Shown here: piece after piece, positions 1-5,367 of the stretch
How positions within the stretch are numbered: the first letter of the stretch is position 1
How the letters are laid out: every line of letters starts with the position of its first letter
Translations under genes and position numbers: made by a program
The notes under the pieces: generated by a model
Told to the model about the DNA's origin: nothing
The model's input: the letters and a program-made list of their open reading frames with translations, nothing else
Databases searched by the model: none
Assembly (NCBI GenBank): GCA_030040815.1
Contig: JASHSZ010000202.1
Location: forward strand, 1 to 7,845
Length of the DNA stretch: 7,845 nucleotides
From: Streptosporangiaceae bacterium
GTDB taxonomy: Bacteria; Actinomycetota; Actinomycetes; Streptosporangiales; Streptosporangiaceae
Reading direction: 5' to 3'

Positions 1-369
1 GGCGTCGGTGGCGCCGGCGGGCACTCTGGTCACGGACTCGGCCGGGACAACTACCAGCTCGGCATAGCCGCCGTGCGAGCCGTGGGGTACCACGATCGCC
101 ATGACGTGGTCGCCGATCCGCAGGTCTGTCGAGACGCCCGGACCGATCTGGTCGAGCTCGCCCGCGGCGTCCATGCCAGGTATGTACGGCGGCGGAATGT
201 CCTTGAGCTGGCTGGCGCGGGCGCCCGCCCGAAGGCCGGTGTCGGTCGGATTCACCGCGGCCGCATGCACCCGGATGCGGACCTCTCCCGGTCCGGCCTG
301 CGGATCCGGCAACTCCACGATGTGCAGGACGTCGGGGCCGCCAAACTCCGTCACTCCCACAGCTCTCAT
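1..369 (-). CDS. Zinc-independent NADPH:quinone oxidoreductase-like protein, N-terminal part (cut by window edge)
   Basis: The 123 visible residues, read from the ATG at 369-367, match the N-terminal GroES-like domain of the quinone oxidoreductase branch of the medium-chain dehydrogenase/reductase family. They open with MRAVGVTEFGGPDVL, followed by the PGEVRIRVHAAAVNPTD strand and turn, the PPYIPGMDAAGEL segment (the family's P-x-x-x-G-x-D-x-x-G region) and GDHVMAIV. No cysteine-rich zinc lobe is seen, as expected for this branch. Family members reduce quinones or activated alkenes with NADPH in the cytoplasm; the substrate here cannot be told. The Rossmann NADPH-binding domain lies beyond position 1. 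No clear Shine-Dalgarno sequence precedes the ATG. The gene is divergent from the ArsR-type regulator at 497, so that regulator may control it. This is an inference from layout. Confidence 0.88.
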   Translation of the reverse strand, partial: MRAVGVTEFGGPDVLHIVELPDPQAGPGEVRIRVHAAAVNPTDTGLRAGARASQLKDIPPPYIPGMDAAGELDQIGPGVSTDLRIGDHVMAIVVPHGSHGGYAELVVVPAESVTRVPAGATDA

Positions 370-373
370 GGCA

Positions 374-385
374 ACGGTCAACCGT
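374..385. promoter_or_regulatory. Perfect inverted repeat just upstream of the oxidoreductase start
   Basis: Arms ACGGT (374-378) and ACCGT (381-385) are perfect reverse complements with a 2-base spacer. The repeat lies four bases upstream of the oxidoreductase ATG, in the gap shared with a divergent ArsR-type regulator. A dimeric winged-helix repressor could use such a site, but five-base arms also arise by chance in GC-rich DNA. Confidence 0.3.
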
Positions 386-417
386 CGCGCGCGATACGTA
401 TTCCCGTCGCGGCGCCG

Positions 418-477
418 CGGCTAGTGCGGCGGCGGTCGAACTGTCAGCGGCTTAGGGTTGCGACTAGTGCCGCAGCG
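418..477. promoter_or_regulatory. Imperfect direct repeat in the divergent intergenic region, candidate operator pair
   Basis: Bases 418-434 and 461-477 match at 14 of 17 positions. Both contain CGRCTAGTGC followed by a GC-rich tail. The repeat units are 43 bp apart start to start, close to four helical turns, so both would face the same side of the DNA. They sit between the oxidoreductase start (369) and the regulator start (497). A role as binding sites for the neighbouring ArsR-type protein is inferred. Confidence 0.35.
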
Positions 478-496
478 ACTGGTGAGGGAGGCACGG

Positions 497-1216
497 GTGA
501 TCCTTGCCCCGGAATCTATTAGCACGTTCGCCGGCCTGCTCGCCGACACGAGCCGTGCTGCCATCTGCATCGCGTTGCTGGACGGCCGAGCGTGGACGGC
601 CAGCGAACTGGCGGCGTTTGCCGGTGTCGCCCGTCCCACCGCGAGCAGTCACCTGAATCAGCTAGTCGATGCGGGGCTGGTGACCGAGCTGCGGCAGGGC
701 CGCCACCGGTACGTGCGGCTCGCCAGCGCCGAGCTGGCCGAACTCATCGAGCACGTCGCGACCGTCGCTGGTCAGCCTGCGGCGGCGAGATCGCTGCGCT
801 CCGTCGGCTTCGCCGAGGACCTCGCCCAGGCCAGAACCTGCTACGACCACCTGGCCGGCGCGCTCGGGGTTCGGCTGTTCGACGCGCTGGAGGCGGCCGG
901 TCTGCTATGCCAGGTCGGCGGACTGACCGTGACCCCCGCGGGCCGGTCGTGGTTTGCGGAACTGGCCGGGCCAGCGGCGCTGCACAGCGGGCCGCGGCCG
1001 CTGGTCCGCGCCTGCCTGGACTGGACCGAGCGCAGGACCCACCTGGCGGGAGCGCTCGGTGCGTCGTTGTACCAGCAGCTGGTCGCGCGGGGCTGGGTAC
1101 TGCCTCGGCCAGGCAGCAGGGCTGTCCGGGTCACGGCAGACGGCGAAGTCGCGCTCGCGAGGCTGCTGAGCGTGCAGCTGGCCGAGCCGGACGAAGCCAG
1201 CCTCGCCCGCACATAG
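497..1216 (+). CDS. ArsR-type winged-helix regulator with a duplicated C-terminal Cys/HLAGALG module
   Basis: I chose the GTG at 497 because GGGAGG (486-491) lies five bases upstream. TTG 458 and GTG 482 are in frame but lack a ribosome site, so the protein is 239 residues. Residues about 8-80 form an ArsR/SmtB winged helix: recognition helix VARPTASSHLNQLVDAGLV (44-62) and wing GRHRYVRLAS (68-77). At 239 residues it is about twice the size of a minimal ArsR protein. The C-terminal half looks like two copies of one unit. The first starts at Cys115 (CYDHLAGALG) and the second at Cys173 (CLDWTERRTHLAGALG); each continues to a V-T-x-x-G stretch. The paired Cys/Asp/His residues suggest a thiol or metal switch, but the ligand is unknown. 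It is divergent from a quinone oxidoreductase, its most likely target. It converges on the NYN gene, with 27 bases between their stops and no clear terminator. Confidence 0.88.
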   Translation: MILAPESISTFAGLLADTSRAAICIALLDGRAWTASELAAFAGVARPTASSHLNQLVDAGLVTELRQGRHRYVRLASAELAELIEHVATVAGQPAAARSLRSVGFAEDLAQARTCYDHLAGALGVRLFDALEAAGLLCQVGGLTVTPAGRSWFAELAGPAALHSGPRPLVRACLDWTERRTHLAGALGASLYQQLVARGWVLPRPGSRAVRVTADGEVALARLLSVQLAEPDEASLART

Positions 1217-1243
1217 CTTCGGTTTGTGCGCCGCGGGGCTGGG

Positions 1244-2077
1244 TCAGCTGTCTGCCACGGCCGCACGGGACCGAGACCGGGCCGTGCCGCTTCGCGATGT
1301 CTTCCTGGCCGGCTGCTGCCGCTTGTCCTTGGCATAGATGACCGTCGACTTGCCTTCGCCGGGACTGCGCCGCTCCAACTCGAAGAGGGTGGTCGCGGCC
1401 ATGAGGTCACTGAGCTTGGCATAACCGTAGGTCCGCGAGTCAAAGTCCGGACTCTGGTTGGTGATGATCTGCCCCACCGAGGCAAGCTGAGCCCAGCCGT
1501 CGTCGTCGGAGGCTGCTTCGATGGCGTTGCGCAGCCGACTCACCAGCAGGTTGTCGGCCTTGAGCTGGGCAGCTGATGCGCGCGCTGTCTGGGCCCGTGG
1601 TTCGCCGGCGGGCTCGACGGCGCCTTCGGCGTAGCTGAGGTTCTCGATGTAGATGAACTTGTCGCAGGCCGCGACGAACGGCTTGGGCGTCTTGCGCTCG
1701 CCGAAGCCGTACACGGTGAGGCCAGACTCCCTGATCCTCGCGGCCAGCCGGGTGAAGTCGCTGTCGCTGGACACGACGCAGAAGCCGTCAAACCGGCCCG
1801 AGTACAGCAAGTCCATGGCGTCGATGACCATAGCCGCGTCGGTCGCGTTCTTGCCCCTGGTGTAGGCAAACTGCTGAATCGGCTGGATCGACTGGGCTAG
1901 CAGTTGGTCCTTCCAGCCGCGCAGCGCGCCCGTCGTCCAGTCGCCATACGCGCGCTTGACGTGCGCGGTGCCATACTTGGCGATCTCGGCCAGCAGCGCG
2001 TCGACGATGGCAGGCTGTGCGTTGTCGGCGTCGATCAGCACCGCGAGTCGCGCGGCGTTCTCGGTGGGAATGGTCAC
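1244..2077 (-). CDS. NYN-domain (LabA/DUF88-like) putative ribonuclease with C-terminal LOTUS/OST-HTH-like domain
   Basis: The protein has 277 residues from the GTG at 2077-2075. Residues 11-147 are a NYN domain, a PIN-like metal-dependent nuclease fold. The acidic set is present: LIDADN with Asp16, GKNATDAAMVIDAMD with Asp80 and Asp86, and VVSSDSDF with Asp105 and Asp107. Residues about 174-237 resemble an OST-HTH/LOTUS domain, including LRNAIEAASDDDGWAQLASVG and YGYAKLSDLMAA; that domain binds RNA in known cases. The last 25 residues are a basic Arg/Ser/Ala tail, probably disordered, which may also touch nucleic acid. The start is fixed by a GTGA overlap with the methyltransferase stop (TGA 2076-2074), so the two are probably translationally coupled. 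An upstream ATG at 2128 lies inside the methyltransferase and is less likely. A cytoplasmic RNase is likely by family; the target RNA is unknown. Confidence 0.88.
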   Translation of the reverse strand: MTIPTENAARLAVLIDADNAQPAIVDALLAEIAKYGTAHVKRAYGDWTTGALRGWKDQLLAQSIQPIQQFAYTRGKNATDAAMVIDAMDLLYSGRFDGFCVVSSDSDFTRLAARIRESGLTVYGFGERKTPKPFVAACDKFIYIENLSYAEGAVEPAGEPRAQTARASAAQLKADNLLVSRLRNAIEAASDDDGWAQLASVGQIITNQSPDFDSRTYGYAKLSDLMAATTLFELERRSPGEGKSTVIYAKDKRQQPARKTSRSGTARSRSRAAVADS

Positions 2078-2802
2078 AACGCCCCCGGACGGTAGCCGCC
2101 GAAGATGACGTAGTCCAGCCGTTTCCACCAGACCTCGACGCCCAGGAAGCCGGCCGATCGCAGATAGTCGAGCTGCAGGCCCAGCGGGCTGATGTAGCGA
2201 ACGTGGTTTTCGTACCTGGCCTGCTCGGGCGCCGTGCGATGCCGCCGCTTCCTGGCCGCCTCTGGGTCTCCCGCATCGGTCACTCGGGCCCAGGCAGCGG
2301 CTACTACGGGGTCCTCCGAGCGCACCGGGTCGTAGTTGAGATACCAGCCACCCGGCCGGAGGCGCTGGAAGATCTCACCGATCAGGCTCTGCTTGCGCTC
2401 GTCCGGCAGGTGGTGGACGCACAGCGAGGTCACGACGGCGTCGACGGATTCCGGGAGGGCAGCCGGCCACGCGCCGACCGCGAGGTCGAACTCCACGTAC
2501 CGGTAGCGCCCGTCGAACGCCCGCAACTGCGTCTCGCCCGCCCCCATCATCTCCGGCGAGAAGTCGGCGAGTATCGCTGTGCTCTGGGGATGACGCTCGA
2601 GGATCGCGTGCGACGCCGCGCCCGTCCCCGCGCCCAGGTCCAGGAACGTTGCATTCTCCTGCTCATCGAAAGGCAGCAGGTCCGCCATGAGGCGCCACTG
2701 TGCGCCGTGATTTCGCTCGCGCTCGGCGGCCTGCGCCGCCCAGGTCGCGACGATCTCGTCCGACTTCCAGATTGCGGCGTTCGTGTCCGGTTGGTGCTCC
2801 AC
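2074..2802 (-). CDS. Class I SAM-dependent methyltransferase, substrate unknown
   Basis: The 242-residue protein shows the Rossmann methyltransferase signatures in order: motif I FLDLGAGTG (53-61), the motif II acid in AILADFSPEMM (Asp80), an acidic turn at Asp106, motif IV AVVTSLCVHHL (122-132), and the RLRPGGWYLNYD strand (147-158). The C-terminal YVIFGGYRP edge is common in soluble small-molecule methyltransferases, but nothing visible fixes the substrate. The GTG start at 2802-2800 is firm upstream because an in-frame TAG lies four codons before it. There is no Shine-Dalgarno sequence; a TANNNT hexamer (2814-2809) ends six bases before the start, which fits a leaderless transcript. It is the first gene of a two-gene unit, and its last codons overlap the NYN gene by four bases. 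A paired role in RNA modification and cleavage is possible but unproven. Confidence 0.9.
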   Translation of the reverse strand: MEHQPDTNAAIWKSDEIVATWAAQAAERERNHGAQWRLMADLLPFDEQENATFLDLGAGTGAASHAILERHPQSTAILADFSPEMMGAGETQLRAFDGRYRYVEFDLAVGAWPAALPESVDAVVTSLCVHHLPDERKQSLIGEIFQRLRPGGWYLNYDPVRSEDPVVAAAWARVTDAGDPEAARKRRHRTAPEQARYENHVRYISPLGLQLDYLRSAGFLGVEVWWKRLDYVIFGGYRPGAL

Positions 2803-2808
2803 CGCAGC

Positions 2809-2814
2809 AGACTA
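2809..2814 (-). promoter_or_regulatory. Candidate -10 element for a leaderless methyltransferase transcript
   Basis: On the minus strand the hexamer is TAGTCT (TANNNT). It ends exactly six bases before the GTG start at 2802, so transcription would begin at or next to the start codon. There is no strong -35; ATGACG lies 15 bases further upstream and is a weak match. The same six-base spacing is seen at two other genes in this window. Confidence 0.4.
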
Positions 2815-3008
2815 CTGACTCCGGGCGCCCGTCATCGACTCGCGACGCGGTCGGGGCGCGGATACCGCGGGTTGTGAGGGCTGGCAGCCTGAATCATGAG
2901 CGCGCGCACCGCCGTCGGCCGCTATGTGAGCGAGTCCAGACCGCTGGGCATGATGACTGACCAGCTAGCCGCTAAAAGTCGCGGCCCGCAGTCTCCGGAC
3001 TCGCTCGG

Positions 3009-3038
3009 GCGATTCAGCATCGTCAGCAGCCGAATCGC
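3009..3038 (-). terminator. Hairpin downstream of the 2H phosphodiesterase remnant, possible terminator
   Basis: GCGATTC (3009-3015) and GAATCGC (3032-3038) are perfect 7-base inverted arms with a 16-base loop. They lie 24 bases past the stop of the remnant on the minus strand. There is no T-run directly after, as is common in actinobacterial terminators. The rest of 2803-3061 holds only this hairpin and the methyltransferase promoter candidate; I see no convincing gene there. Confidence 0.3.
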
Positions 3039-3061
3039 ACGTCTGCGACCGGCTGCCAGGT

Positions 3062-3631
3062 CTAGCCGTTCGCATGAGTCTGTGAGATGAGGCTAACTCG
3101 GCTGACGGCAACTTCCTGCTGGGTGACTTCCCTGCCGAGGGCTTCGATGACCGGCGCTGCGGGGCCGGTGGGTATTGCCGCAAGCGACGGTGATGTGCGG
3201 TAGCCACGGATTGTGATACAGCCGTCCCTCGTGTCCGGTGGCGAGCCGTGTCGCTTCGCGAAGCGCGGCGAGCATCGGGTCGAGGGCATCGTGGGGGCGG
3301 GCGTCGAGCTGATCGCGCGCGGGTGGTACAGGATGCGCCCGAGCGTAAGTTGCGCCGGCGGGGTCGTGGCGAGCAGCTTTCTTGCGTGGTCGGTCATCGT
3401 CTCGGCCTGGTCAGCGGTGATCTCGTCGCCGAACCCGGCGACGAAGGTTGTCATATGCAGCCATTCGGGGGCACCGGTGCGGATCAGAGACCACACGCCA
3501 TGCAGCCAGGGATCGCGCGCTGCCCATCCCTCATCGGCTTGCGCTGCTGCGCGCAGTGCCGCGTGGGGGTCGCCGAGATGCAGGGCCACCGACAGAGCGT
3601 AGAGGGCCTGGAGATACGACGGCACTACCAA
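3062..3631 (-). pseudogene. Broken 2H phosphodiesterase ('2'-5' RNA ligase' family) gene with two compensating frameshifts and an XRE-regulator-like front
   Basis: One open frame of 189 codons (TTG at 3631) spans this stretch, but it mixes three origins. Residues 1 to about 50, and in-frame bases back to about 3649 (PFPAKAGLVVPSYLQALYAL), resemble the TPR-like tail of actinobacterial XRE-type regulators. Residues 55-113 match the 2H phosphodiesterase family, with the first catalytic HxT at His59-Thr61 (PEWLHMTTFVAGF). From about 3292 to 3173 the true family sequence is in another frame: DALDPMLAALREATRLATG, then PHITVACGN carrying the second HxT (3197-3189). The open frame reads this as unrelated Arg/Ser/Pro-rich sequence. 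Family sequence returns in the first frame as GPAAPVIEALGREV to the TAG. One missing base in the five-G run at 3293-3297 and one extra base at GGG 3170-3172 explain this. The usual N-terminal part is absent, and the end may be short. The product would lack its second catalytic histidine. Confidence 0.78.
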
Positions 3632-3733
3632 CCCGGCCTTCGCCGGGAAGGGGGCAGCACGTGACGCCCGATCTCGAAGTCAGCCGTGCAAGTCTCCACC
3701 AGGCCGCTGGCTGGCGGGACTCGCCGTTCCCAA

Positions 3734-3757
3734 ATTCTCTGACTATTGTCAGAGAAT
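3734..3757. promoter_or_regulatory. Perfect 10-4-10 palindrome over the MarR-GNAT start codon, candidate autoregulatory operator
   Basis: Left arm ATTCTCTGAC (3734-3743), spacer TATT (3744-3747) and right arm GTCAGAGAAT (3748-3757) are perfectly complementary. The right arm includes the first two bases of the MarR-GNAT ATG at 3756. The site is AT-richer than its surroundings. Its size and symmetry suit a MarR dimer. Binding here would cover the candidate -10 and the start, so the encoded regulator probably represses its own gene. Binding by this protein is inferred. Confidence 0.75.
3744..3749 (+). promoter_or_regulatory. Candidate -10 element for a leaderless MarR-GNAT transcript
   Basis: TATTGT (TANNNT) ends exactly six bases before the ATG at 3756, inside the perfect palindrome. 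No Shine-Dalgarno sequence precedes the ATG. The -35 region (about 3721-3726) is not recognisable. Confidence 0.4.
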
Positions 3758-4646
3758 GGAACGACAGCGGATCGATGTGGTACGCAAGTTCAACCGAGCG
3801 GTCACGCAGCGAGTCGGCGCCCTGGACGACGAGTATCTGTCGCGGGACCGGTCGTTCGGGCTGTCGCGGTTGCTGTGGGAGGTCGCGCCAGAGGGATCAG
3901 AAGTGCGCGTGCTCCGCTCGCGACTGGGCCTGGATTCCGGGTATCTGAGCAGGCAACTGCGTCGTCTGGAGTCGGAGGGTCTGGTGACCACGGACCCAGA
4001 CTCGGATGACGGACGGGTGCGGAAGGTGCGTCTGACCAAGGCCGGCGTTGCGGAGCGGGCGGTGCTGGATCGCGCGTCGGATGAACTGGCGGAGTCGATC
4101 CTCGACCCACTGACCGATGGTCAGCAGGCGCGCCTGATCGCGGCGATGACAGAGGTCGAGCGGCTGCTGCTTGCGTCTCAGGTGCGGATCGAGATCACGG
4201 ACCCACGCGACCCCGGCGCCCGGTACTGCCTGCGCTCCTACTTTGAAGAGCTGGCACGACGGTTCGACACCGGGTTCGACCCCGCCCAAAGCATCTCCGC
4301 GAGCGACGAGGAGATGACACTGCCGAACGGGCTGCTTCTCTTGGCGAGCACGCAGGGCTCGCCGATGGGGTGCGGGGCGCTCAAGCTGCACCCTGAGACG
4401 CGGATCGCGGAGGTGAAGCGGATGTGGGTATCCCCGGATGTTCGCGGGCTCGGCCTGGGTCGCCGTATCCTCGAGCGCCTCGCAGGCGAAGCTAACGTCC
4501 GCGGGATGGAGATCCTACGACTGGAGACGAACCGCACGCTCGCGGAGGCCAGACGCCTCTACGAGACCGCTGGATTCGTAGAAGTCGAGGCGTTCAACAC
4601 CGAGCAGTACGCGCACCACTGGTTCGAGCGGAACCTCGAACGGTGA
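3756..4646 (+). CDS. MarR-family winged-helix regulator fused to a GNAT acetyltransferase
   Basis: The 296-residue protein has two clear parts. Residues about 1-140 are MarR-like: a helical start, then a winged helix with SRLLWEVAPEGSEVRVLRSRL (37-57), recognition helix LDSGYLSRQLRRLESEGLV (59-77) and an acidic/basic wing (80-95). Residues 143-293 are a GNAT domain: VRIEITDP, LLLASTQGSPMGCGALKL, then VKRMWVSPDVRGLGLGRRIL, whose RGLGLG loop (230-235) is the acetyl-CoA pyrophosphate site. LRLETNRTLAEARRLYETAGF (255-274) is the end of the fold. GNAT enzymes move acetyl from acetyl-CoA to an amine; the acceptor is unknown. Such fusions occur widely in bacteria. The ATG at 3756 overlaps a perfect palindrome and has no Shine-Dalgarno sequence; GTG 3777 is the next option and has none either. 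The gene faces away from the 2H remnant, across a 124-base gap. Confidence 0.92.
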   Translation: MERQRIDVVRKFNRAVTQRVGALDDEYLSRDRSFGLSRLLWEVAPEGSEVRVLRSRLGLDSGYLSRQLRRLESEGLVTTDPDSDDGRVRKVRLTKAGVAERAVLDRASDELAESILDPLTDGQQARLIAAMTEVERLLLASQVRIEITDPRDPGARYCLRSYFEELARRFDTGFDPAQSISASDEEMTLPNGLLLLASTQGSPMGCGALKLHPETRIAEVKRMWVSPDVRGLGLGRRILERLAGEANVRGMEILRLETNRTLAEARRLYETAGFVEVEAFNTEQYAHHWFERNLER

Positions 4647-4777
4647 GGCCAACGAACGCACGCACGGAAACGCCCCACTGCTTCAGCGTCCCGATCCACA
4701 TCGCTGGCCCCCACCGCCTCGACGGCTATCTGGCGGGCCGCACGTTTACAGCCACCGGCCACCTCTATGCCAGCTGA
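4643..4777 (+). CDS. Possible 44-residue small protein overlapping the end of the MarR-GNAT gene (doubtful)
   Basis: A GTG at 4643 overlaps the MarR-GNAT stop as GTGA, the same arrangement as the methyltransferase/NYN pair, and opens a frame to a TGA at 4775-4777. The product would start VRPTNARTETPHCFSVPIH and end RTFTATGHLYAS. I recognise no family. It has no ribosome site of its own beyond possible coupling. The rest of the gap up to the heat-shock gene (4778-4890) holds no other ORF I can support. It could equally be a chance frame or the remnant of a lost gene. Confidence 0.22.
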   Translation: MRPTNARTETPHCFSVPIHIAGPHRLDGYLAGRTFTATGHLYAS

Positions 4778-4869
4778 GCGCGCCTTGACAGTCGCGTTCT
4801 CCGGATCCGTGCGGCTGGACGGCTGCGTGGCAGGGGCCGGGCGGGGAATGAGGATCGGCGAGAGTCCGC

Positions 4870-4889
4870 GCTATCTCCTGGGGAGGAGC
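4870..4889 (+). promoter_or_regulatory. Hairpin that hides the heat-shock gene's Shine-Dalgarno sequence, candidate RNA thermometer
   Basis: The strong ribosome site GGGGAGG (4880-4886) before the ATG at 4891 can pair with the bases just upstream. Pairs are 4870-4872 with 4887-4889, 4874 with 4886 (G-U), and 4875-4878 with 4882-4885. A4873 is bulged and the loop TGG (4879-4881) has three bases, giving eight pairs in all. Known small heat-shock genes in other bacteria use hairpins of this kind as heat-melted switches. It resembles no specific ROSE or FourU sequence, so the role is inferred from position and structure. Confidence 0.4.
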
Positions 4890-4890
4890 C

Positions 4891-5301
4891 ATGCCGCTAC
4901 CCGCTCGCCGGTTCCCCGACCTGCTCGACTGGCTGGAAGGACCGTGGCCAGGCTTGCTTCCATTCGGTTCGGGTCAGACATTCCGTGTCGAGGATTTCAC
5001 CGAGGACGGAAAGTACACGATCCGGGCAGAGCTGCCAGGCGTAGACCCGGAAGACGACGTTGAGGTGACCGTCGATGCCGGCATGCTCACGATCCGCGCC
5101 GAGCGGCGCGAGGAAAGCAAGCAGGACCGCCACTCCGAGTTCAAGTACGGCTCGATGACGCGGTCGATCTCGCTCCCAGAGGGTGCCGATCCAGACAAGA
5201 TCACGGCAACCTACGACAAGGGCATCCTCGAGGTAACCGTCCCCGTCCCGAAGCCGGCGGCCCGCGGAAGCCGTCAGATCGCCGTGCGCCGATCAGCGTG
5301 A
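4891..5301 (+). CDS. Small heat-shock protein (Hsp20/alpha-crystallin family), HspX/Acr-like
   Basis: The 136-residue protein is an ATP-independent chaperone that would bind unfolding proteins in the cytoplasm as an oligomer. The alpha-crystallin domain spans about residues 29-120: FRVEDFTEDGKYTIRAELPG (31-50), VDPEDDVEVTV, LTIRAERREE, EFKYGSMTRSISLPEGAD (83-100) and YDKGILEVTVPVP with the GxLxVxxP end motif. A short N-terminal arm (PLPARRFPDLLDWLEG) precedes it, and a C-terminal I-x-V motif (130-132) is of the kind that links subunits. The RAELPGVDP and SEF-YGS wording resembles mycobacterial HspX (Acr) as I recall it. The start is firm, with GGGGAGG four bases upstream of the ATG. A TTGACA lies at 4785-4790, but no -10 fits at the right distance, and I see no DosR-type box, so control is open. 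It converges on the LysE gene. Confidence 0.95.
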   Translation: MPLPARRFPDLLDWLEGPWPGLLPFGSGQTFRVEDFTEDGKYTIRAELPGVDPEDDVEVTVDAGMLTIRAERREESKQDRHSEFKYGSMTRSISLPEGADPDKITATYDKGILEVTVPVPKPAARGSRQIAVRRSA

Positions 5302-5312
5302 GTCCGCGCGCT

Positions 5313-5351
5313 GCAGGCTGAGGCGGCGGTCGTCACGTCGGGTCAGCCTGC
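5313..5351. terminator. Hairpin between convergent heat-shock and LysE genes, possible two-way terminator
   Basis: GCAGGCTGA (5313-5321) and TCAGCCTGC (5343-5351) are perfect 9-base inverted arms around a 21-base GC-rich loop. They lie between the plus-strand stop at 5301 and the minus-strand stop at 5368, so one structure could end both transcripts. There is no T-run, and the long loop makes a terminator role uncertain. Confidence 0.4.
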
Positions 5352-5367
5352 GCGACGGGTGCGCGAT

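Noticed and set aside
1217..1243. Terminator between the convergent regulator and NYN genes
   Set aside because: The 27-base gap has no stem of useful length.
592..1341. 249-codon plus-strand frame overlapping the ArsR-type regulator
   Set aside because: The product is almost all Arg, Gly and Ala, typical of a wrong frame in GC-rich DNA; the regulator frame has a Shine-Dalgarno sequence and family motifs.
2017..2877. Long plus-strand open frame of 286 codons
   Set aside because: It lies opposite the methyltransferase, which has clear family motifs; long antisense frames are expected at this GC content and its product is Arg/Pro-rich with no family match.
2896..3090. 64-codon plus-strand frame in the gap between the 2H remnant and the methyltransferase
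   Set aside because: No ribosome site, no recognisable family, and a Ser/Arg-rich composition expected by chance.
3632..3651. Two small alternative hairpins (CCCGG/CCGGG and CCTTC/GAAGG)
   Set aside because: Five-base stems in a GC-rich stretch that also reads as decayed coding sequence; not distinguishable from chance.
4785..4790. Perfect TTGACA upstream of the heat-shock gene as a -35 element
   Set aside because: No acceptable -10 lies 16 to 19 bases downstream, so I do not call a promoter from it.
4778..4890. DosR-type, CIRCE or HAIR operator in front of the HspX-like gene
   Set aside because: I searched by eye for the known palindromes because the protein resembles HspX; none is present.
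4767..5063. 98-codon plus-strand frame running into the heat-shock gene
   Set aside because: It overlaps the well-supported heat-shock start in another frame and gives an Arg/Gly-rich product.
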